From NCBI GenBank assembly GCA_018267065.1, contig JAFDZG010000045.1:1-40534 (forward strand): 40,534 bases of DNA. The letters are read 5' to 3'. The stretch comes from Bacteroidota bacterium (GTDB lineage Bacteria; Bacteroidota; Bacteroidia; Flavobacteriales_F; PHOS-HE28). Shown here piece after piece: positions 31,579 to 39,054 of this stretch (positions are counted from its first letter, which is position 1; every line of letters begins with the position of its first letter). The notes beneath the pieces were generated by a model. The model was given only the letters and a program-made list of their open reading frames with translations. It did no database searches and was not told the origin of the DNA. Position numbers and translations under genes: made by a program.

Positions 31579-32937
31579 TCAACGGTGGGTGATCACCAGC
31601 AAGCAAGGCACTGCGCCTTCAATCATCACCATGTAGCTGCCTTGGGAAAGAGCGGAAACATCCATCACAGGCCCCAGCGGAAGCTGTAGCGCTTGCCTTC
31701 CGTCCATGGAAAGGAACCGCACCGGCGTTCCCGATCGGGTACCTGTTGCGCTGATGCTGATCTGGTCTTGCGCGGGGTTTGGGGAGATGCACACCTGTTC
31801 CTTCACAGGTTCATTGACGCCTTCCGTGCAGGTGGTGGTGCAGAAACTGCGCTGTTGCAGTTCGCAGAGCAGCGTTCCGAAAGCGGGTTTGTCGGTGCCG
31901 CTGCCCGGCCAGGTGCGCAGGCCCAAGGTGCGCAAGTACTCCAGGAATACCGGCGCGGAGAGGCCATAGTAGATGCCGAGTGCGACCACCGTGGCGCTGT
32001 CCAGGTCGGTAAGTGCGAACCAGCCCATGTACTCGATCCGGTCTTCGTGCTGGTCCCATGCCGTGAAGGCGGCGTCAACGAATTGGCTCTGCAGCTGGTC
32101 GCTGCTGCTGCACACCGCGCTGGTGGGGTAGCCGATTTCCGCCAAACGAATGGGTTGCGCACCTGGGTGCATGGCGGCCAACAGGTCGAGGTCTTGAATC
32201 ACCTCCATGGGCTGCTTCACGGTGAAATCATTCTGTATGCCGTAGTATGTGGCGGAGATGTGGTCGGCTACCGCGTTGGTGAGCTGGCACAGCGGTGCGA
32301 TCACCGGGTTGGTCAATCCACCCCAGGTGAACGTGGTGCCCACGCTGAGCGTGTCGCCACCGTGGCTTGCTGAATAGAGCGCTTTGGCATGGGGTTTTAC
32401 AGCTGCGAGCAGGCCAGCAAACTGTGCATAGCGCGATGTATCCGCGCCCCAGAGAGCGTCGCTCTCGTTGCTGATGTTGAGCGCCGCAAGTTCCACGGAG
32501 GGCAGGTGCGCGAAGACCGTGTCCATGGTTTCTTGCATGGCCTGCACCACTAGCGCGTCATTGTAGGGCAACGCGCTGATGTCATCCGGCACCTCGCTCA
32601 CCACGGTGTTGACCACTTGCACCTGCAGTTCCACCTGCACCCCAAGGGCGGCGAAGTAGGTGTTGATCAAATCGAGCTCGTTCAGCACCGAAGCACTCCA
32701 TTGGCCGCCGGAAGGGCGCAGGTCTTTCCATGAAACGGAAATATGGACCACGGACATGCAGGCGGCCTGCGCCTTGGCCACGGCGGCCGCGATGTTGCCA
32801 TCTTGCGCGGTGGATACGGCGAAGCCCATTTTTCGGCTTCCTGCCGGTGGTTGGCAAAGGGCGGGGATGGCCCACCCAAGGAAGAGGCACCACGCGGGAA
32901 GGTGCATCCATGGGTTAAGGGGATGGGGCTGTTTCAT
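31579..32937 (-). CDS. T9SS-sorted TIM-barrel glycoside-hydrolase-like protein
   Basis: This 452-residue exported protein has a signal peptide (residues 1-29, ending ALCQ). Its central domain has features of a clan GH-A TIM barrel: the strand ending LNISNES with Asn157-Glu158 where the acid/base is expected, and IRLAEIGYP with Glu267 where the nucleophile is expected. The last 75 residues are a type A sorting domain beginning ISPNPAQDQISISATG and ending SQGSYMVMIEG...VITHR. It would be moved across the outer membrane by the T9SS and attached or released by PorU. The substrate is unknown and the GH assignment rests on two motifs only. The ATG at 32937 is used, since it directly precedes the signal peptide. 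Confidence 0.75.
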   Translation of the reverse strand: MKQPHPLNPWMHLPAWCLFLGWAIPALCQPPAGSRKMGFAVSTAQDGNIAAAVAKAQAACMSVVHISVSWKDLRPSGGQWSASVLNELDLINTYFAALGVQVELQVQVVNTVVSEVPDDISALPYNDALVVQAMQETMDTVFAHLPSVELAALNISNESDALWGADTSRYAQFAGLLAAVKPHAKALYSASHGGDTLSVGTTFTWGGLTNPVIAPLCQLTNAVADHISATYYGIQNDFTVKQPMEVIQDLDLLAAMHPGAQPIRLAEIGYPTSAVCSSSDQLQSQFVDAAFTAWDQHEDRIEYMGWFALTDLDSATVVALGIYYGLSAPVFLEYLRTLGLRTWPGSGTDKPAFGTLLCELQQRSFCTTTCTEGVNEPVKEQVCISPNPAQDQISISATGTRSGTPVRFLSMDGRQALQLPLGPVMDVSALSQGSYMVMIEGAVPCLLVITHR

Positions 32938-32956
32938 TCTTGCTTCCATCTGCACG

Positions 32957-33469
32957 TCAAGTGTTGGGGCCGCTGGCCTGTTCCAAGCGTGCGAGCCTTT
33001 CCGTATGCCGCAATACCAACCACAGCGGAATGGCCCCGATCACACCAAAGGCTGCATCGATGCAGCGCCAGAAGAAAGGGATGCCCCGCACGGGCGCCCA
33101 TTGGAAGGCAAGGAGGATCACACCGAAGCAGCTCCACAGGCCCCATTCCACCACCCACCGGTTGCGCACCGGGTCGCGGTAGGGCCCTATGAACGCCAAG
33201 GCGATCACAAGGTGCGCGAAGGCCAACCAATCCGTTCCGTAGAAGATCATGGGATAGTGTTCGCCGATCGCGGCAATGGCCGCAGCCACGGTGCTGGTCC
33301 AGGCGGCCCAGGGAGCGCCCCAGGATGCGGTGATGTTCGCCATCACGCGGCTGCCCCATTCCAACGGCACCGCCGTGATGCCGCTGAAGACCATCGCGGC
33401 CATGAAGAAGGCAAGCCAGCGGCGGATAAAGCGGAGGTGCCGGGCCTTGGTAGTGGCGGGGTCATACAT
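32957..33469 (-). CDS. Small multi-pass membrane protein of unknown function
   Basis: No named family was recognised with confidence for this 170-residue protein. Hydrophobic helices are visible at WLAFFMAAMVFSGITAV, WLAFAHLVIALAFIGP, GLWSCFGVILLAFQW and AFGVIGAIPLWLVL, so four membrane spans are likely. The motif YRDPVRNRWVVEWG lies between helices two and three. The ATG at 33469 begins MYDPATTKARHLRF; the frame stays open to 33562 without conserved content. It is upstream of and 19 bases from the glycosidase-like gene on the same strand, and divergent from a sigma-factor gene. Confidence 0.7.
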   Translation of the reverse strand: MYDPATTKARHLRFIRRWLAFFMAAMVFSGITAVPLEWGSRVMANITASWGAPWAAWTSTVAAAIAAIGEHYPMIFYGTDWLAFAHLVIALAFIGPYRDPVRNRWVVEWGLWSCFGVILLAFQWAPVRGIPFFWRCIDAAFGVIGAIPLWLVLRHTERLARLEQASGPNT

Positions 33470-33616
33470 GCCGTGAAGGTAGTGCCGGGGCTTGCAGATG
33501 ATTCGGATGATGAGCTGGTGAAAGCCCCGCGCCGTACACGCCAAGCCCGGTGAATGATCCATCCATTAGCGTAATTCGCCCCCTCATCCGTTCCTGCTAT
33601 AGTGGGGACGGAGCAG

Positions 33617-34177
33617 ATGGATACGGCCATGACCCGGAAACAGGGAGGCATTGCCCAAGTGGTGGCCCAATTCGGCCGCGCGCTCTTCGGCTTCATCCGT
33701 GCCCGCGTGCCCACCGATGCCGATGCGGAAGACCTGCTGCAGGACGTGTGGGCGCAGCTGAGCATGCAGCCTGAAGTGGAGGCAATCGAGCAGATGAGCG
33801 GCTGGCTGTACCGCGTGGCACGGAACAAGATCATCGACCGCTACCGCAAAGGCAGCACCGAGGCGCTGGACGACATGGTGCTGGAGGACGAGGAGGGGGA
33901 GTTCAGCTTCGGCCAACTGCTGCTGGCGGTGGAGGATGACCCGGACCTGCGCATGCTCCGCGACCTTTTCTGGCAGGAGTTGGAAGCCGCATTGGCCGAG
34001 CTGCCGGAGAACCAACGCCTCGTTTTCGTGCAAAATGAGCTGGAGGACAAAACCCTGCGTGAGATCGCCGAAGAGCAGGGCGAGAACATCAAGACCATCA
34101 TTTCCCGCAAGCGCTACGCGGTGCAACACCTGCGCGAGCGCCTGGAAACCACCTACCATGAACTGACCCGGCCCTGA
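33617..34177 (+). CDS. ECF-type RNA polymerase sigma factor
   Basis: This 186-residue protein has region 2 at about residues 20-85 (DAEDLLQDVWAQLSMQ and GWLYRVARNKIIDRYRK). After an acidic linker (LEDEEGEF) comes region 4 (ALAELPENQRLVFVQNELED and the helix-turn-helix LREIAEEQGENIKTIISRKRYAVQHL). ATGs at 33617 and 33629 are both possible; GGACGGAG precedes the first. It is followed 14 bases later by a membrane protein with a charged tail that may be its regulator. No promoter of a recognisable ECF type was seen. Confidence 0.9.
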   Translation: MDTAMTRKQGGIAQVVAQFGRALFGFIRARVPTDADAEDLLQDVWAQLSMQPEVEAIEQMSGWLYRVARNKIIDRYRKGSTEALDDMVLEDEEGEFSFGQLLLAVEDDPDLRMLRDLFWQELEAALAELPENQRLVFVQNELEDKTLREIAEEQGENIKTIISRKRYAVQHLRERLETTYHELTRP

Positions 34178-34191
34178 GCCGGCAAAACGCC

Positions 34192-34614
34192 ATGAACATG
34201 AACCGCTATCGCCGCTTTCGCTGGCTCTTTCCGCTGGTCCCCATCACCGCCATCGCACTCATCAGCCTCGTGGTGATGCTGCTCTGGAATGCCGTGGTCC
34301 CCGGCCTCACGGGCTGGGCCGCCCTCACCTACTGGAAAGCCATGGGCTTGCTGGTGCTCTGCAAGATCCTCTTCAGCGGCTTCCCTTGCCGGCGCGGAGG
34401 GCACGGAGGGCCGCCGTGGGCGCAGGGCCGCCATGCCGGCATGCGCATGGCCTGGTGGAGGAGCCTTTCCGAGGAGGAGCGCGAGAAATGGAAGGAGCGC
34501 CGACGTGATTGGCGCGACGCCTGGCAGCACATGGGCCCGGAGCAGCGGGCCAAGTACAAGGAAGCATGGAAGGCGCGCTGTGCGGGTTGGCGCGGCAAGA
34601 ATTACCCGGAGTGA
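34192..34614 (+). CDS. Membrane protein with charged tail, next to sigma factor
   Basis: This 140-residue protein has two N-terminal membrane helices (WLFPLVPITAIALISLVVML and a second around YWKAMGLLVLCKILF). A Gly/Arg-rich turn follows (RRGGHGGPPWAQGRHAG), then a highly charged helical tail (SLSEEEREKWKERRRDWRDA and MGPEQRAKYKEAW). It lies 14 bases after the sigma-factor stop, so co-expression is very likely. Inference: it may act as a membrane anti-sigma or sensor, but no known anti-sigma domain can be seen. The tail loosely resembles periplasmic Spy/CpxP-type helices. Confidence 0.65.
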   Translation: MNMNRYRRFRWLFPLVPITAIALISLVVMLLWNAVVPGLTGWAALTYWKAMGLLVLCKILFSGFPCRRGGHGGPPWAQGRHAGMRMAWWRSLSEEEREKWKERRRDWRDAWQHMGPEQRAKYKEAWKARCAGWRGKNYPE

Positions 34615-34669
34615 TCAAAGTATTTCAAGCGCCCGTTCGTTTACCCCGGTGAAGAACACGTGATCCGCC

Positions 34670-34933
34670 ATGCACATTGAACACTATGCGCCCCAGGCGT
34701 TGAACGCGGTGCCCGCAGAGGACATCCTTGTTTTCAAAACTTCCGTGAACAGCACTGCCCAAGTGAACGTGCTACGCCCCATGCTGGACCTGGTGCTTGC
34801 CGGCACGGGCGAGTGGAATTTCGACCTGGAGGATTGCGACCACATCCTGCGCGTGGAAGCGGAAGCACAGGTGCGGGAGCGCGTCATGGCGCTCCTCACC
34901 GGCATGGGGCACTGGTGCGAAGAATTGGCATAG
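34670..34933 (+). CDS. Small conserved-looking hypothetical protein
   Basis: This 87-residue soluble protein (MHIEHYAPQALNAV...) has an alternating strand/helix pattern: DILVFKTSVNS, VNVLRPMLDLVLAG, EWNFDLEDCDHILRVEA, and VRERVMALLTGMGHWCEEL. This would fit a small ferredoxin-like (HMA-like) fold with residues V/D where metal-binding cysteines would be. The pattern VFKTSV...LRPMLD...W.FDLED.D.ILR looks like a genuine protein and not a shadow. It is 55 bases after the charged-tail membrane protein and ends 3 bases from the convergent barrel fusion gene. Confidence 0.6.
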   Translation: MHIEHYAPQALNAVPAEDILVFKTSVNSTAQVNVLRPMLDLVLAGTGEWNFDLEDCDHILRVEAEAQVRERVMALLTGMGHWCEELA

Positions 34934-34936
34934 TGC

Positions 34937-36619
34937 CTACCGCAGCCGGTACGTAAGGCTGAGCATCACTCCCTGTGCCGCACTTCGCCGTTGCAGCTGC
35001 CCATCGTTCAAGCTGTTCAGCAATTGCCCGCGCAGGGCCGGCTCCACGCCTACGGACCAAGCAGCATTGAAGCGATAGCGCACGTAAGCACGTGCCGTGT
35101 AGCCGAACACCACTTCGCGGAAAGGCACATCATTGAAGCCCACATAGCCATCCCCGGCTTCGTTTGGCAGGCTTCCCCTGCGGCCCGTAAGCAAGCCCAG
35201 CGTGGGGCCGCCGCGCAGCCCGAAGCTCCAGCGCCCTTGCACCGCGTGCGCATCAATAAGCAAAGGCACCTCCAGGTAGCTCACGCGGTTCAATTCATTG
35301 CGCGCATCACGCATGTGCTGGCGGGTTACGGAGGTATCCGTGCCCTGGGCCAGCAGATAAACGGTAGTGTCCACCGGATTGCCGGTGTAGCCGGGGGGAG
35401 TTCCGGGCAATGTGTCTGTGATCACCAGTAGCGTAGTATCCACAGCCGCCAAGTACCAGTAATGGCTCAAACTGGTGATATTGCGGTCAATGGCCTCCGC
35501 GCGGGTTTGTTCTGCGTAGTTGCCGTAGTGCAGCCCGAACCCCAAACCGATGTGGCGGCCAAGGTGCATCAACTCAACGCCGAAGCCTGCGCTGTTGGCG
35601 CTGCCTACGCCATTGGCCCATTCGGCGCTGTTGCCACCGGTGTATCTGCTTGCCGTGGTGAACATGCCGCCCAGTACGCTGATCTCCCACGGCGCACGTT
35701 CCGGCACGATCGGTGGGGCCGCATGTGCTGGGGCCGCAGATGTGGTTGAATCACCCGGAACGTGCGGGTCCTGTATCGCCTTGCTGCTGTCCGTAGCTGC
35801 CGGAGCGGGGTCCTCCGCTACTGGTTCGTTCGGTTTTCCGGGCTCAGGCTTGTTCGGCACAGGGGCAGCAGGTGGTTTTACCGAATGCACTTCGGCGGTT
35901 GCAGCGGCTCCGAGTGTGGGAATTGTCGGAGAGCCGAGATCCTCCTGATGAAGCGGCCTTTCTTGGTCGTCTTTCGCTGTTCCGGATCGTCCATCACTTG
36001 GGCGCACTGAGTTCACTGGATCATTTGGTTCCTTGGGTACGGCAATGGATGATGATCTGGTGGGCATGTCCGGGCGGTGCCGTTCGGTTGCCTCTTTCGT
36101 TGCCTCATGCACCGCTGCCTCCAACGGTTTCACGGACTGATGATCCGGTTGACCAGCGGAGATCTTGCTTTTGGTCCCGGCGCCTTGTTGCCCCAGGATT
36201 TCCACGCTTGCCTTTTTGAGGTGCTTCGGTGATGGGGACGCCTTCATTTGTTTTCCATTGCCGGATGGTGATTCCTTGACCGATCCCGGGAGAGCAGGCT
36301 GGGCTTCGGTTGTTTCGGCTTTCAGCGACGCGGGTTCCACCACGGCTGTGGTGTGCTGGTCGGGTTCCAAGGGTGCATAGGCCTGCGGGGCGGAAGGTTC
36401 ATGTGCCCCGGTTGGAGCCGCATGGTGCCCCATGGCGAACCAGAGCGCCGTGCCCAGCAGGCACAGGGCGCCCGTGATCCAGATCGCAGCGCGCCCACGC
36501 CCGGTGCGCTGCGCATCGATCCTCCGCCGTGCATTCTGCCAATCATTTTCCTGGAACGGAAAATCCCGCTCCCCCAGCTTGCGCCGGGCCAGCTCGTCAA
36601 ATTCTTCATTGATGCTCAT
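34937..36619 (-). CDS. Trans-envelope fusion: cytoplasmic segment, one helix, long linker, outer-membrane beta-barrel
   Basis: This 560-residue protein has an unusual layout. Residues 1-43 are soluble and charged (FDELARRKLGERDFPFQEND, WQNARRRID) with no signal peptide, and one membrane helix lies at about 44-64 (AAIWITGALCLLGTALWFAM). Residues 65-310 form a Pro/Ala/Glu/Lys-rich, probably unfolded linker. Residues 311-560 have alternating strands typical of an outer-membrane beta-barrel (WEISVLGGMFTTASRYTGG, VGVEPALRGQLLN, AAQGVMLSLTYRLR). The ATG at 36619 overlaps the sigma-factor stop by four bases. Inference: the N-terminus restrains the sigma factor and the barrel senses the outside. No experimentally known homologue can be named from the sequence. 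Confidence 0.8.
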   Translation of the reverse strand: MSINEEFDELARRKLGERDFPFQENDWQNARRRIDAQRTGRGRAAIWITGALCLLGTALWFAMGHHAAPTGAHEPSAPQAYAPLEPDQHTTAVVEPASLKAETTEAQPALPGSVKESPSGNGKQMKASPSPKHLKKASVEILGQQGAGTKSKISAGQPDHQSVKPLEAAVHEATKEATERHRPDMPTRSSSIAVPKEPNDPVNSVRPSDGRSGTAKDDQERPLHQEDLGSPTIPTLGAAATAEVHSVKPPAAPVPNKPEPGKPNEPVAEDPAPAATDSSKAIQDPHVPGDSTTSAAPAHAAPPIVPERAPWEISVLGGMFTTASRYTGGNSAEWANGVGSANSAGFGVELMHLGRHIGLGFGLHYGNYAEQTRAEAIDRNITSLSHYWYLAAVDTTLLVITDTLPGTPPGYTGNPVDTTVYLLAQGTDTSVTRQHMRDARNELNRVSYLEVPLLIDAHAVQGRWSFGLRGGPTLGLLTGRRGSLPNEAGDGYVGFNDVPFREVVFGYTARAYVRYRFNAAWSVGVEPALRGQLLNSLNDGQLQRRSAAQGVMLSLTYRLR

Positions 36620-37182
36620 GGCAGTACGGTCTTTGCGGCCGCCGGGTGCGCGGCCAATTGGGAGATGGCTTGCTGCAGCAGTTGCCGGGCATGCGATACG
36701 TGCCATTTGGAGGTGCCTGCACTGATGCCGAGCAGATCGGCGATCTCCGCGTGGCTGTATCCATCCACGGCGAAGAGGTTGAACACCTTGCGCGACATTT
36801 CGGGCACCTGCCGCAGCAGGTCCGCGAAGGCTTCTGCTTCCATGTGGCGCAGGTAGTCATTCACCTCGGAGCCTGTCGGTGCATCCATCGGCATGTCCAT
36901 CCGTTCCTGTGTTTTTCGTTCGCGTTCCTTCCTGTAGGCATCGATCACGGTATTGATGATGATACGGCGCATCCAAGCTTCGAAGGGCACATCCGGCCGG
37001 CGTTTTCCCAAGTTCAGCAGCACCTTCAGAAAGCCTTCGTTCATGCGGGCCGCCGCATCCTGCCTGTTGCGCTCGTAGCGTGAGCAGATCCCCATCATCA
37101 CCGGGTGGAGCACCCTGTACAGTTCCTGTTCCGCCCGCGGGTCTTTGCGGATGCAGTCGGCTATCAGGCGTTCCGGGACCAT
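36616..37182 (-). CDS. ECF-type RNA polymerase sigma factor
   Basis: This 188-residue protein has region 2 (about 15-85, AEQELYRVLHPVMMGICSRY and PFEAWMRRIIINTVIDAYRK) and region 4 (about 130-180, PEMSRKVFNLFAVDGYSHAE followed by IADLLGISAGTSKWHVSHAR). The ATG at 37182 (MVPERLIADCIRKD) is used. It overlaps the barrel fusion gene (ATGA), so the pair is translationally coupled. The 63-base upstream spacer holds a strong hairpin at 37195-37228, and the PKD-protein gene on the same strand lies beyond it. Confidence 0.92.
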   Translation of the reverse strand: MVPERLIADCIRKDPRAEQELYRVLHPVMMGICSRYERNRQDAAARMNEGFLKVLLNLGKRRPDVPFEAWMRRIIINTVIDAYRKERERKTQERMDMPMDAPTGSEVNDYLRHMEAEAFADLLRQVPEMSRKVFNLFAVDGYSHAEIADLLGISAGTSKWHVSHARQLLQQAISQLAAHPAAAKTVLP

Positions 37183-37194
37183 GTGGCGATGTGC

Positions 37195-37228
37195 GGAAGG
37201 GTGCCCGCGTTGCAGCGGGCACCCTTCC
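37195..37228 (-). terminator. Strong hairpin between the PKD gene and the sigma-factor gene
   Basis: A perfect 14-bp stem (GGAAGGGTGCCCGC at 37195-37208, GCGGGCACCCTTCC at 37215-37228) has a 6-base loop. On the minus strand it starts 17 bases after the stop codon of the PKD gene and ends 12 bases before the sigma-factor ATG. It probably terminates or attenuates the upstream transcript, though no T-run follows. Confidence 0.7.
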
Positions 37229-37245
37229 AAAGCTATCGTATTGTG

Positions 37246-38916
37246 CTACCGGACCTTCAGGAAACGCTGGGCCACGCTGCTTGATCCGTTGCCAATGCGC
37301 ACCATGTACAGGCCTGCCCCCAGTTTGTCCATGGGCAGGTGGATCGTGTTCTGACCTGCAGCCACACGGACATTCCCGCCCAGCAATACCCGGCCCGAGG
37401 GATCCATCACCTCCATGGGAGCGGTGCCCGATGCGGCGGTTGTGAAGGTGATGTTCAGCACCTCTTCCACCGGGTTCGGCCATAGCTGGAGGCCTTGGTA
37501 ACCGGCATTTTCGGCGATGCCGGAAGGAATGCCCTGGATCACGTTCAAAGTGAAGCCCCCGTCACGGCTGTAGTCCGCGCCAACGTGGCCGCCGGTGATC
37601 ATGCCGTTGAGGATGCCGTTCGCGTCCACGCTGAGGCTGTCGCAATAGGTGTCCGTGCATTGGCCCGTGGCCGGGTCGCCGGAGGTCATGGTGAGGCAGA
37701 GCAACCAAGGACCTGGGCCGCTGTAAGTGTGCGTGGGGAAAGCATCGGTGGAGGTGGTGCCGTCGCCGAAGTCCCAGAAGAACTGGTAGGTGCCGTTGCC
37801 GCCGCTGCTCAGGTTCCATACCCACACTTCATTGGGGATGGGCTGGATGCCGCCTGAAGTGCTGTCGTAGGCTTGGATGGCCCAGAAGCCGGCTTCGCAA
37901 TTCAGCGCATTGGAATCCGGTACGCACACGCAGGAGGTGCTCCACGTGCCCGCGATCATGGTGCCAGGCACTGTACACGCTGTGCCGGGCAGGGCATTGC
38001 CGTTCAGCACACCGAGGCAGTCCGTGGTTCCGCTTCCTTGTCCTTCACAGTTGCAACCCACCGTCCACGTATCGCCCGTAGTGGTGCTGTCCCCGTCATT
38101 GCAAGGAGCACCCGGTATGTTCGGCCCCCACAAGACGCCTTCACAATCGTACCAAGCAGGTGCGTTGGAAATGAAGCCCATGCTGTCCACGATCAACGTG
38201 TCGCACTGTGTGGATGTACAGCCGGCCGTTGCGATCGTGAGGCAGATCCCGTATACGCCTGGTGCATTGAAGATATAGGTGGGTGCAGCGTCCGTGCTGG
38301 AGCTTCCGTCCGGTAGCCCCCACGTGTAGCTGATGGGCGCAGGACCGGATGAGCAGTTGAACGTGCTGATGCTCCATGGCGTACCCCCTGTGCCGTCGGG
38401 GTTGGCACCGGTTTGTGCCACGGTGAAACAGGCATCACACTGGGCGGTATTGGCAATGCAGGCACAGTCCACGCTCCATGTGCCGGGTTGGCCCAGGAAG
38501 GTGGTGCATGGCGTGCCCGGTAACGCCGTGCCTCCCGGAACACCAAGGCAATCCGTCGGTCCGCCACCGCATTGCAAGTTTAGTTGAATGAGACCCGGTT
38601 GTGGCGGTGTAAGGCTGTAAAAGCCTGAATCCGATGTCATCATTCCATTGCCACAGCGGCCTGTGATCGCGAAACCTCCGGTCAAGCTGGTCACCACGGC
38701 ATCCACTCCGAAGTAACAACTGTCCGTAACATACGCAACCAGTGTTTGCTGAGGTTCCGTGCCGGGCAATGATTGAACGAGGACCGTGTCCCCGATCATG
38801 GCCGGATTGCAGGGTGTGACGGAACCATATATGGTGACTATGTAGCCCTGGGCCATGGCTGCAACCCCGAGGGATGCCGCACAGGCCAATGTGATCGTTC
38901 GTAGGAGGTTGCGCAT
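37246..38916 (-). CDS. T9SS-sorted protein with two PKD-like domains and Cys-rich repeats
   Basis: This 556-residue exported protein has a signal peptide (residues 1-22, ending AAMAQ). A beta domain spans about 23-118. Three Cys-rich units lie at about 121-153, 258-290 and 298-331, with the shared plan DC-x-GV ... PG-x-x-C ... W-x-x-x-C-x-C. PKD-like folds are at about 185-245 and 360-432 (FFWDFGDGTTSTDAFPTHTY). A type A C-terminal sorting domain starts at about 475 (LQLWPNPVEEVLNITF) and ends RFLKVR. The ATG at 38916 directly precedes the signal peptide. It is a paralogue of the gene at 39055-40347 and lies between it and the sigma-factor gene. Ligand unknown. Confidence 0.88.
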   Translation of the reverse strand: MRNLLRTITLACAASLGVAAMAQGYIVTIYGSVTPCNPAMIGDTVLVQSLPGTEPQQTLVAYVTDSCYFGVDAVVTSLTGGFAITGRCGNGMMTSDSGFYSLTPPQPGLIQLNLQCGGGPTDCLGVPGGTALPGTPCTTFLGQPGTWSVDCACIANTAQCDACFTVAQTGANPDGTGGTPWSISTFNCSSGPAPISYTWGLPDGSSSTDAAPTYIFNAPGVYGICLTIATAGCTSTQCDTLIVDSMGFISNAPAWYDCEGVLWGPNIPGAPCNDGDSTTTGDTWTVGCNCEGQGSGTTDCLGVLNGNALPGTACTVPGTMIAGTWSTSCVCVPDSNALNCEAGFWAIQAYDSTSGGIQPIPNEVWVWNLSSGGNGTYQFFWDFGDGTTSTDAFPTHTYSGPGPWLLCLTMTSGDPATGQCTDTYCDSLSVDANGILNGMITGGHVGADYSRDGGFTLNVIQGIPSGIAENAGYQGLQLWPNPVEEVLNITFTTAASGTAPMEVMDPSGRVLLGGNVRVAAGQNTIHLPMDKLGAGLYMVRIGNGSSSVAQRFLKVR

Positions 38917-39016
38917 GGTCTTTGGGTTGTTCTTTGCCTCCATACACGCAGATGGAATGCTTCCGGTTGGGTGGCCTTGAAAATTTCTTTCCCGAATGAC
39001 GCCGATCGGGGCATTA

Positions 39017-39032
39017 CGGGTGTTTGCACCCG
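39017..39032 (-). terminator. Short hairpin after the second PKD gene
   Basis: CGGGTG and CACCCG pair around the loop TTTG, 23 bases downstream of the stop codon of the minus-strand gene at 39055-40347. There is no T-run, so this is a weak candidate. Confidence 0.25.
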
Positions 39033-39054
39033 CATGGCTGTGCCAGGGCAGCGG

